From an uncultured Bacilli bacterium (GTDB lineage: Bacteria > Bacillota_I > Bacilli_A > RF39 > UBA660): a DNA stretch of 8,509 bases. How positions within the stretch are numbered: the first letter of the stretch is position 1; every line of letters starts with the position of its first letter. The stretch lies in contig CANQPR010000058.1 in assembly GCA_947625715.1 (NCBI GenBank), positions 1 through 8,509 of the forward strand. Reading direction: 5' to 3'. Of this stretch, positions 1 to 6,037 are shown one piece after another. The notes under the pieces are model-generated. The model searched no databases. It was given only the letters and a program-made list of their open reading frames with translations, and was not told the origin of the DNA. Position numbers and translations under genes: made by a program.

Positions 1-746
1 CTAGCTATTAAATATAATAAAATAATCCCCATAACAGTGGAAAGTCCAGGTTTATAATCTAAATTTACTACTTCACCGGTTTTATTTAAAACTTTGGTTT
101 CATTACCATCAAGATAGGTTACATCACTAATAAGTTTTTGACCCTTTACAGCCCAATCAGCCATAATAGGTAAATTGGTAAACTTACCATCTTTTAACAT
201 ATCACTTTTTAAATTATACCAACTGTAGTTATCTTCCAAACTAACATTAAAGTTACCAGGATTTAAAAAAGGATTTAGGGCTGTATAAGCCATATAATTA
301 CCATAGTTTTTAATATTTTCATCATTTTCACCGCCACTGACACCGAAAATAATGGAACCAATGATATTTTCTTTAAATATAATTCCTTGTAAACGATAAG
401 CATAGTCAAATAATGTTGGCAATAAGCCTAGTATTACTAGGGAAATAACAATATTTTGCGCTAATTTACCTAGGCTTTTATCTCCTTGAGTTGCTTTATC
501 AGGGTCAACTATGGCGGTTAATAAAGCATAAGCTAAATAAAATAACATTACAACGCCTAATATAGCATAAATTCTTTTGGCAAAGTTACTATAAAAAGAG
601 TCTTCAAATATTCTTGCATCAGCTAATTTTATAAAAATTTGGTATGCTTGGGAAACTGCCCAATATATGCCACCATCAAGTAATAATAATATTTGATGAA
701 AGGCTTTGTTTAACCAATTAATTACTACATTGCCTAATAATAACAT
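1..746 (-). CDS. VirB6/TrbL-like polytopic membrane protein, 3' end outside window
   Basis: The frame opens with ATG at 744-746 and stays open for 248 codons to the window edge, so the C-terminus is missing. An ideal AGGAGGTT ribosome binding site lies at 751-758 and overlaps the stop codon of the upstream gene (757-759), which implies coupled translation. Hydrophobic segments lie near residues 16-40, 59-80, 96-116 and 238-248. Between the second and third is a polar loop with DPDK (81-84) and a KSLGKLAQN stretch, followed by LPTLFDYAYRLQ (109-120). A large hydrophilic region (138-232) precedes the last helix. This layout resembles VirB6/TrbL-type channel proteins of type IV secretion systems in Gram-positive bacteria and mycoplasma elements. 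The assignment rests on layout, remembered family character and the pilin-like neighbours, not on a diagnostic motif. There is no signal peptide of the cleavable kind. Confidence 0.6.
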   Translation of the reverse strand, partial: MLLLGNVVINWLNKAFHQILLLLDGGIYWAVSQAYQIFIKLADARIFEDSFYSNFAKRIYAILGVVMLFYLAYALLTAIVDPDKATQGDKSLGKLAQNIVISLVILGLLPTLFDYAYRLQGIIFKENIIGSIIFGVSGGENDENIKNYGNYMAYTALNPFLNPGNFNVSLEDNYSWYNLKSDMLKDGKFTNLPIMADWAVKGQKLISDVTYLDGNETKVLNKTGEVVNLDYKPGLSTVMGIILLYLIA

Positions 747-750
747 ATTT

Positions 751-758
751 AACCTCCT
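751..758 (-). promoter_or_regulatory. Ribosome binding site overlapping an upstream stop codon
   Basis: On the minus strand this reads AGGAGGTT, a near-perfect complement to the 16S rRNA 3' end, four bases before the ATG at 746. It overlaps the TAG stop of the gene at 757-1731, and a second AGGAGG sits just inside that gene at 761-766, encoding its final Gly-Gly. Ribosomes finishing the upstream hydrolase would be placed to start the VirB6-like protein. Confidence 0.75.
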
Positions 759-1731
759 ATCCTCCTATATGACATCTTTGTAAATCATATATTCCAAAAG
801 CATGAAATAAAATATCAACTATATATGGTAAAAAAATGATGATAATAGCTATAGCTATTCTTATAAGCATTCTAACATTTACTTTAGAAGTACTAATATT
901 TCCACTAGATATGGATTTTATATAATCAATAATTGTAAGAGCTATAGCAATGATGGGAGCAAGGATTTGCATTAAAGTGAAAACACCATCTAATATTTTC
1001 TTAAATTCCGTTTCCGAACCATAAGCATCATATAATATATATTTACAATCATAATTATTAGCAGTTAATAAAGATGGAAAACCATTGGCAAAATCATCAG
1101 TTAATTTACCATCGCCTCCACTTCCACTTCCCTCTCCTGGGACTACATCTGGAAAACGATAACCATATGACCAGCTATCAGCAGGAACACCTTCATAGAA
1201 AGGTTGGCCACCTTTTTCCCTGTAAGGATAATATTGATCAATTAATTGAAGACGTTCTTCACTACCTGCATCAAAACGTGTAAAATCACCATTAGGTCCT
1301 TTAGGCCCTACGATGTATGTATGTCTTGAATTATTTGTTTCGCCATACATATTGTGAAACATAATGTCTCCTTCTTGGATTTCACTATGATCGGTGATTT
1401 TTGTAAAACCATGTGATTCTAAATATTGTGATAAATCATTTATACCTCTTGAATCATAAACAACTAAGCCTTGAATTTCCGGTTGATCTGTCCATCCTAA
1501 ATCATAGACAACCCAACCAACAAAACGATCACAACTAACTAAACGAGCACTATCATTGATAGCAGGATTAATTGGCGCATTTCCATAATGAAAATCATAA
1601 GTAATATAATCAGCTCGTCTTTTAGCCGCATCAGTAATATCACCGGTGGTTAAAGCTTTGCTCGTAAGTGGTGATAATAAAACGAAAAAGAGGCTTAAAA
1701 AGAATAACTTTTTACCAATTATTTGTTTCAT
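757..1731 (-). CDS. Secreted NlpC/P60-like cysteine hydrolase fused to C-terminal pilin-like two-helix module
   Basis: This 324-residue protein has a signal peptide (about 1-25, hydrophobic core LFFLSLFFVLL, likely cleavage after SKA). The enzymatic region (about 27-195) has SCDRFVGWVV with Cys67 in the place of the NlpC/P60 nucleophile, RHTYIVG with His137 in the place of the general base, and a possible third residue Asp154 in RFDAG. That makes it a divergent papain-like peptidase or amidase; the exact bond cut is unknown. A Gly/Ser linker (198-208) leads to the shared LTDDF...FPSLL segment, Cys229, helix 1 (252-271, P259 and D269), a basic loop, helix 2 (289-310, R291 and P302), and the tail GIYDLQRC with Cys320. 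The start has GAAGGTGG at 1738-1745. It is the least typical of the four hydrolases here, and the next gene follows after 10 bases. Confidence 0.72.
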   Translation of the reverse strand: MKQIIGKKLFFLSLFFVLLSPLTSKALTTGDITDAAKRRADYITYDFHYGNAPINPAINDSARLVSCDRFVGWVVYDLGWTDQPEIQGLVVYDSRGINDLSQYLESHGFTKITDHSEIQEGDIMFHNMYGETNNSRHTYIVGPKGPNGDFTRFDAGSEERLQLIDQYYPYREKGGQPFYEGVPADSWSYGYRFPDVVPGEGSGSGGDGKLTDDFANGFPSLLTANNYDCKYILYDAYGSETEFKKILDGVFTLMQILAPIIAIALTIIDYIKSISSGNISTSKVNVRMLIRIAIAIIIIFLPYIVDILFHAFGIYDLQRCHIGG

Positions 1732-1737
1732 GTTTCA

Positions 1738-1784
1738 CCACCTTCTAATAAATAAATTATACAATAAAAGCATCAAAATCACAA
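1738..1784 (-). promoter_or_regulatory. Candidate sigma-A promoter and ribosome binding site before the 757-1731 gene
   Basis: The 64-base gap between two hydrolase genes contains, on the minus strand, TTGTGA (1779-1784), a 17-base spacer and a perfect TATAAT (1756-1761). The ribosome binding site GAAGGTGG follows at 1738-1745. It would allow the last hydrolase and the VirB6-like gene to be transcribed apart from the upstream genes. The untranslated leader would be very short, and TATAAT occurs easily in DNA this AT-rich, so this is a prediction only. Confidence 0.4.
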
Positions 1785-1795
1785 TCAAATTTATC

Positions 1796-2764
1796 TTAAG
1801 AGCCAATATTACATCTACTTATATCATATAAACCAAGAATATTAAAAATTAAATCTAATAAATATGGTAAAAAAATGATTAATACAGCAAAGATAATCCG
1901 TTTAATTGTTCTAGTATTTACTTTTTTAATTTCGATATTGGAGCCTGATGCTATAGCTTTTAAATAATCTAACACTGATAAAATAATAGCTATAACTGGT
2001 GCCGCAATTTCTATAATGATAAAGACATTATCTAATATTTTTTTAATTTCTTTTTTACTGCCATCAGCATTATAAAAAATAGTTTCACAATTTAAATCAC
2101 CTGTTTGAAGTGGATTTAAACCTATTGCAGGATCAACTGTGCTTCCACCAGTTGGCCCATCATCATCACTACTACTACTGTCATTATTTTGTTTTACGTC
2201 ACTCCATTTTGTATATTGTTTAAATAAAGTCGTATACCCATTACCATGTCTTACGCTAGGTCCATTAGTAGAGCTGTGAAAATAAATATTTTCGTTATTT
2301 AAACGGCCAATATAAATAACAACATGATTGCTATTTCCTTCTCCCATATCGTTACTATTTAAACCAATATCACCAGGTATTAAATCAGATTCATTTATTT
2401 CTTTAAATAAACTTGATTCTATAAAATTTCCTGTATACCAATCTAGGGAAACATCAGTTATTCCTGAGTGGTAATAAGCCCAAGAAACAAAATCAGAACA
2501 ATCCATATGTGATGGAGTATCACTCATTAAGGAAGATGCATCATTAGCCCCATAAGTTATGCCCTTATTCATTAAAGTGGCTGCTTTTTTAATAAGATTT
2601 ACTCGTCTATTATCAATATTACTCGGCCAAGTTGCCGATAAATCTTCTAATAAGGTTCTTGTTTCACTATCAATATTGGCATCATTAAAATCATATGCAA
2701 AGATAGTTTTAGGAAGAAATATAAACAGAAGAATAAAAATTATTTTGATAAACTTTTTTTTCAT
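1796..2764 (-). CDS. Secreted NlpC/P60 peptidoglycan endopeptidase fused to C-terminal pilin-like two-helix module
   Basis: This 322-residue protein has a signal peptide (1-23, FIKIIFILLFIFLP core, likely cleavage after IFA). The NlpC/P60 fold is recognisable: ITYGAND (69-75), MDCSDFVSWAYYHSG with catalytic Cys89, the LIPGDIGL turn (128-135), SNHVVIYIG with His147, and a third polar residue, probably His163 in YFHSS. The family cleaves peptide bonds in the peptidoglycan stem, typically D-Glu to diamino acid. After an Asp/Ser linker (about 194-208, containing DDDGPTGG) come Cys226, helix 1 (248-268, P256 and D266), a loop rich in Lys and Arg, helix 2 (289-310, R289 and P300) and the tail GLYDISRC with Cys318. 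The enzyme and tail would face outward and the loop the cytoplasm. Its ribosome binding site (AGTAGGTGAT, 2771-2780) covers the stop of the preceding hydrolase, so the two are probably translated together. Confidence 0.85.
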   Translation of the reverse strand: MKKKFIKIIFILLFIFLPKTIFAYDFNDANIDSETRTLLEDLSATWPSNIDNRRVNLIKKAATLMNKGITYGANDASSLMSDTPSHMDCSDFVSWAYYHSGITDVSLDWYTGNFIESSLFKEINESDLIPGDIGLNSNDMGEGNSNHVVIYIGRLNNENIYFHSSTNGPSVRHGNGYTTLFKQYTKWSDVKQNNDSSSSDDDGPTGGSTVDPAIGLNPLQTGDLNCETIFYNADGSKKEIKKILDNVFIIIEIAAPVIAIILSVLDYLKAIASGSNIEIKKVNTRTIKRIIFAVLIIFLPYLLDLIFNILGLYDISRCNIGS

Positions 2765-2775
2765 TTACGCATCAC

Positions 2776-3822
2776 CTACTTTATATCGCAACTACTTAAG
2801 TCGTATAAGCCAAAGACATCAAATAATAAATCAAGAATAAATGGTAGTAATAAAATGATGATGGCAAAACTCATTCTTTTAATAGTTCTTTTATTGGCTT
2901 TTGATAAATTCTCACTACTGTAATTGGTTAAAGTCCTCATGTAATCAACAATTGTTAAGGCAATTGCTAAAATAGGCGCCCCAATTTTAATTAAAGTAAA
3001 TAAGCCATCTAATAAGATTTTGATACCAGTCTTTTTTTGGTCTCCTTGTTCATTTTGATAATAGAAGATATTTCGACAGGAAAAATCTTTGGTGGTAAGT
3101 AGGGATGGAAAAGTAGTGAATGGATCAGTTAAAAGACCACCTAATGGACCTCCAATACCAGTATTATATCCTTCATAAGAACCGGTGTAAGCACTGCCAT
3201 CAAATTCATAATGAAAATCTCCAATTAAATTACGGTTTTGTTGGGAAGTATAACCAAAGGGATCAGAATGATCAGTTGGAAAGGAATAAAACCAGTAATG
3301 AGCACTATCAAAGTTAGTTATATAAGTTACATGCGGTATATATTGAGAACGATCGGTTACATCAAATGATACGCCATTATTGCTTGCTACTCGAACATCA
3401 TACCTTGAACCACCACAATAAATACAATCGTGTTCATCAACATAACCGGGTAAAGTTCTTTTACCTTCAATTAAAACTTTGGCAACGGCATCTTTGACTT
3501 TAGGATCTAAAGGTTCATCAGGGCTATCCATAGCATCAGCAGCATAAGCAAACCAATTACTATTTCGAACATAACTATATAATCCATCTGCACCAACACC
3601 AAAACTTTTTCCTATAAGTTCAAATCGATTAGCCATTAAGGAAGCTTCTGCTGCTGCACCAACTGGGTCACCTTGTTCGTTTTGAGCAACATTAGATAAA
3701 GCCGTTAATTGAGCTTCTGTTAAATTATATCTAGGAAATTCACTAATAACAGCATCAACTTTTAAAGGGCATATTAAACAATAGAAAAATATTAGGAAAA
3801 TGATTTTTCTTATATGTTTCAT
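2776..3822 (-). CDS. Secreted SleB-like cell-wall hydrolase fused to C-terminal pilin-like two-helix module
   Basis: I place the start at the ATG at 3820-3822. It has AAAGGGTG five bases upstream (3828-3835) and begins directly with a signal peptide (1-24, ending KVDA); a TTG at 3843 would only add seven non-signal residues. The product is 348 residues. Residues 35-68 (LTEAQLTALSNVAQNEQGD, then a run of Ala and MANRFE) match the SleB/CwlJ hydrolase pattern of a Glu after a helix, a Gly/Pro turn, and a helix ending in NRV. Glu49 would be the catalytic residue, which suggests cleavage of the glycan backbone as a lytic transglycosylase or muramidase. CIYC (133-136) may form a disulfide. The shared C-terminal part has LTDPF..FPSLL (231-242), Cys249, helix 1 (273-294, P283 and D293), helix 2 (316-337, R316 and P327) and GLYDLSSC with Cys345. 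The enzymatic assignment is weaker than for its two neighbours. Confidence 0.75.
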   Translation of the reverse strand: MKHIRKIIFLIFFYCLICPLKVDAVISEFPRYNLTEAQLTALSNVAQNEQGDPVGAAAEASLMANRFELIGKSFGVGADGLYSYVRNSNWFAYAADAMDSPDEPLDPKVKDAVAKVLIEGKRTLPGYVDEHDCIYCGGSRYDVRVASNNGVSFDVTDRSQYIPHVTYITNFDSAHYWFYSFPTDHSDPFGYTSQQNRNLIGDFHYEFDGSAYTGSYEGYNTGIGGPLGGLLTDPFTTFPSLLTTKDFSCRNIFYYQNEQGDQKKTGIKILLDGLFTLIKIGAPILAIALTIVDYMRTLTNYSSENLSKANKRTIKRMSFAIIILLLPFILDLLFDVFGLYDLSSCDIK

Positions 3823-3835
3823 ATTTTCACCCTTT

Positions 3836-5092
3836 CTATGCAATATTGCAATTACTTATATCATAAAGGCCAAAGACATTAAATAAGAGTTCTAGTAAAT
3901 CTGGCAAGAAAAATATTAATATACTTATGGCTAATCTCTTAATCATTTTTGCATTAGTTTTTTTCATTGATACTTCACTTTGTGTTAACGCTTTTAAATA
4001 ATCTATAATAGTTAAGACAATGGCTATTATTGGCGATGCAATTTTAATTATTTTAAATAAATCTTTTAAAAATTGGCCTAACCCATTTAAGTTTCCAGTT
4101 GAACTATCAACTAGTACTGCCCGACAATCTATTTCTCTACTTAGTAAAGAAGGAAAACCATCTTTAAAAGCATCAGTTGTTAATCCACCATGAGGTCCAT
4201 CATCATCGTCATCATATACTTCTCTATGAGTTCCTACACCACCTGCTATTTCAATTAAAGCATCAGCTATTTTCTTGGCTAATTCATCTTTGCTATTAAC
4301 ATATTTTTCCATATGAGATTGATAATCCATAAAGAAAGTCTCTAAATAATAAGTAGGAATTTTTCTTGCTCGGTCAAATTGATTGACACTTCCTAAGGTA
4401 CCATTTGCAAATAAATTTGAATCTCTTATAACTCTTGAAGTTGTAGTACCTATGACACTATCGACAGCATCGGTGATTTTTTTCCCATTAGTTAAATAAG
4501 GTTCTGTTTCTTCAGCAACCATAACGGCACTGTAAACACCACCACCACTATTGAAATGAAGTTCAAAAAATAAGGTGTAATTATCAGGACCTACTTCATC
4601 GACATGAGGATAGACACTTTGAGAAGCATAAGTACCTATTGCTCCTTGTCTAAATCCACAACAATCACCAGATTCAGGATTACAGCCACTAGTTAAATAA
4701 GCATTGGGATTAGTAAAATAAGCATCCCCAGCTATTTCATTAGATATTTCAACAGCATAACCAGCTTGTTGTAATTCACCAGCTATTTTATCAATCATAA
4801 TACGTGCTTCTAGGCTTTCGTAATATGTTACGCCTCCTACATGACCTGTAGCATGATTACATTCACCATGATAACCATCACCATGGGCAGCTTCAAGTAA
4901 AATTCTTGGTTCATTACTTTCAATATTGGTAGATGATTTATTTACAATTTTCATTGGTTGATATGATTTATTATTAATAGCCACAACATTTTGACTTTGA
5001 AAATATTTTTTTTCATACCAAAAAGAAAAGCATCCTATAAGGAAACAAAAAGCCGTAACTATTATAATTTTTATGATTCCTTTCTTTTGCAA
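3836..5092 (-). CDS. N-acetylmuramoyl-L-alanine amidase (Amidase_3) fused to C-terminal pilin-like two-helix module
   Basis: I prefer TTG at 5090-5092 as the start because GGAAGTG (5099-5105) is then correctly spaced; TTG at 5107 is open but has no ribosome binding site. The product is 418 residues. After an N-terminal hydrophobic segment (5-24) comes a zinc amidase domain (about 62-284). Its likely zinc ligands are His70 in LLEAAHGD, Glu92 in TYYESLEAR and His179 in FFELHFNSGG, and the catalytic Glu is 251 in TYYLETFF. This family cuts the bond between MurNAc and L-Ala. Extra Cys residues (78, 137, 144, 145) suggest disulfides. LIGC (18-21) fits a lipobox, so lipidation is possible. An Asp-rich linker (294-302) leads to LTTDAFKDGFPSLL, Cys323, helix 1 (345-366, P354 and D364), helix 2 (386-407, R386 and P397) and GLYDISNC with Cys415. 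The next hydrolase gene starts 13 bases after its stop. Confidence 0.88.
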   Translation of the reverse strand: MQKKGIIKIIIVTAFCFLIGCFSFWYEKKYFQSQNVVAINNKSYQPMKIVNKSSTNIESNEPRILLEAAHGDGYHGECNHATGHVGGVTYYESLEARIMIDKIAGELQQAGYAVEISNEIAGDAYFTNPNAYLTSGCNPESGDCCGFRQGAIGTYASQSVYPHVDEVGPDNYTLFFELHFNSGGGVYSAVMVAEETEPYLTNGKKITDAVDSVIGTTTSRVIRDSNLFANGTLGSVNQFDRARKIPTYYLETFFMDYQSHMEKYVNSKDELAKKIADALIEIAGGVGTHREVYDDDDDGPHGGLTTDAFKDGFPSLLSREIDCRAVLVDSSTGNLNGLGQFLKDLFKIIKIASPIIAIVLTIIDYLKALTQSEVSMKKTNAKMIKRLAISILIFFLPDLLELLFNVFGLYDISNCNIA

Positions 5093-5098
5093 ATATTT

Positions 5099-5105
5099 CA
5101 CTTCC
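5099..5105 (-). promoter_or_regulatory. Ribosome binding site that decides the amidase start
   Basis: On the minus strand this reads GGAAGTG, one mismatch from GGAGGTG, and lies six bases before TTG at 5090-5092. The earlier in-frame TTG (5107) and GTG (5101) have no purine-rich site at a workable distance. The choice shortens the N-terminus by five residues and leaves the hydrophobic segment intact. Confidence 0.5.
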
Positions 5106-5112
5106 AAACTAA

Positions 5113-5502
5113 TTATTTACAATCATTAACATTTAAAATACATTTAGCACATTCAGAGTAACTACTTTCATAATTATCACTCCAACCATCAACCCAAGAA
5201 AAAACTAATTCTATAACTGTTGGTAGGAAAAAAATACATACGCCAGCGATTAAACGCATTACAAGTGATTTAAATGATTTACCTATTTCCCCATCTTTAC
5301 CACCTGTAACGGCCTTAAATAAATCAAACATTCCCAAACCAATGATAATAATTGGTACAACTATTTTAGCTAACCTTACAATTTCGCCAATAAACATAAA
5401 AGTACTTTTTAAACCACTACAATAAGCATTGGCAGCATGAACAGGAAAAACAGATAAGATACTTATTAATATAATTGTTAAATATATATATTTCTTTTTC
5501 AT
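5113..5502 (-). CDS. Small secreted VirB2/TrbC-like pilin-type protein
   Basis: The start is set at the ATG at 5500-5502, which has AGGA at 5512-5515 nine bases upstream and opens straight into a signal peptide (1-25, cleavage near VHA-ANA). A TTG at 5520 is open but would put six extra residues before the signal. The mature protein of about 105 residues has Cys28, helix 1 (40-63, P50 and D60), a basic loop with FKAVTGGKDGEI, helix 2 (83-104, R83 and P94) and a tail with Cys118, Cys121 and Cys128 in the CxxC-[IV]-L-x4-C arrangement. A signal peptide, two helices and both ends outside is the plan of VirB2/TrbC pilins, so this could be a main structural subunit. Sequence similarity to a named pilin cannot be judged here. 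At DNA level 5285-5331 matches 5769-5815 in the preceding paralogue at 42 of 47 positions. Confidence 0.75.
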   Translation of the reverse strand: MKKKYIYLTIILISILSVFPVHAANAYCSGLKSTFMFIGEIVRLAKIVVPIIIIGLGMFDLFKAVTGGKDGEIGKSFKSLVMRLIAGVCIFFLPTVIELVFSWVDGWSDNYESSYSECAKCILNVNDCK

Positions 5503-5524
5503 CTTTACACATCCTAACAAATTT

Positions 5525-5533
5525 ATTTTATCA
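5525..5533 (-). promoter_or_regulatory. Extended -10 promoter element before the 5113-5502 gene
   Basis: On the minus strand this reads TGATAAAAT, matching the extended -10 form TGnTAnAAT, with no good -35 box at 16-18 bases. Its position just after the terminator at 5582-5604 and about 23 bases before the start codon makes it a sensible start point for the unit carrying the small pilin-like gene and the four hydrolases. Confidence 0.5.
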
Positions 5534-5581
5534 TAAAGGTCTCATTAATTCCATCTTTTTATTTGGCTTTAAAATTTAATT

Positions 5582-5604
5582 AAAAAAACTAGGTTTTCCC
5601 TAGT
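5582..5604 (-). terminator. Intrinsic terminator overlapping the stop codon of the 5600-6037 gene
   Basis: On the minus strand, ACTAGG, the loop GAAAA and CCTAGT form a 6-bp stem, followed at once by a run of seven T (the seventh-last T pairs at the stem base). The TAG stop codon (5600-5602) is part of the stem. The stem is short and only half GC, so termination may be partial, and a translating ribosome reaching the stop codon would hinder folding. Confidence 0.6.
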
Positions 5605-6037
5605 CACACTGTGAAACGTGTAATATACATTTGATACAAACATTGGCATCGCTTTTTACATCAGCCCATGAATCAATTAAATCAAAAACAAAGGATACAA
5701 TAGTTGGTAAAAAAAAGATAGCAACACCAGCAATAACCCGAAATACAAAGTTTTTTAAAGATTTAAATATTTCTCCATCTTTACCTCCTGTAACAGCTTT
5801 AAATAAATCTAACATGCCATAGATAATTAAAACAATAGGAATGATAATTTTAAATACTAATACAATGTAGCCAATAAATTTTAATGGTGATTTTAATTTT
5901 GTACAAGCAGAAACGCTATCACCAATCATTACTACATCACTTAAATTAACATCTTTTATTTTACTTTCTGCATGAACATCGAAAAGGAAAGTAAAACCAC
6001 TAATTAAAATTAAGAAAATAATGATCATTTTTTTCAT
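5600..6037 (-). CDS. Small secreted VirB2/TrbC-like pilin-type protein, paralogue of the 5113-5502 product
   Basis: The ATG at 6035-6037 shares one base with the TAA stop of the preceding gene (TAATG arrangement), and GGAGG at 6047-6051 lies nine bases upstream, so translation is probably coupled. The product is 145 residues with a signal peptide (1-23, cleavage after DVHA). The mature part has Cys45, the LKFIG lead-in (52-56), helix 1 (57-80, P67 and D77), the FKAVTGGKDGEI loop shared almost exactly with its neighbour, helix 2 (100-122, R100 and P111), and Cys134, Cys137 and Cys144 in the CxxC-[IV]-L-x4-C tail. Two such small subunits next to each other suggest major and minor pilins, or subunits of a mixed assembly; which is which cannot be told. 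A holin is the main alternative for a small two-helix protein but does not fit the cleavable signal and Cys tail. Confidence 0.75.
   Translation of the reverse strand: MKKMIIIFLILISGFTFLFDVHAESKIKDVNLSDVVMIGDSVSACTKLKSPLKFIGYIVLVFKIIIPIVLIIYGMLDLFKAVTGGKDGEIFKSLKNFVFRVIAGVAIFFLPTIVSFVFDLIDSWADVKSDANVCIKCILHVSQCD

Noticed and set aside
1074..1283. Open plus-strand frame of 69 codons
   Set aside because: It lies wholly inside the hydrolase gene on the other strand, is rich in His and Gln as expected from reading that gene backwards, and has no ribosome binding site or recognisable product.
5285..5815. Insertion-type or recent direct DNA repeat
   Set aside because: The 42 of 47 match between 5285-5331 and 5769-5815 lies in frame over the same conserved loop of two paralogues and stops at its edges, so protein-level conservation explains it better than a mobile repeat.
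3836..6037. Phage lysis cassette (holin plus endolysin)
   Set aside because: Small two-helix proteins beside wall hydrolases suggest this at first, but the small proteins have cleavable signals and Cys tails, the same helices are fused to the enzymes, there are four different enzymes, and no phage gene is visible.
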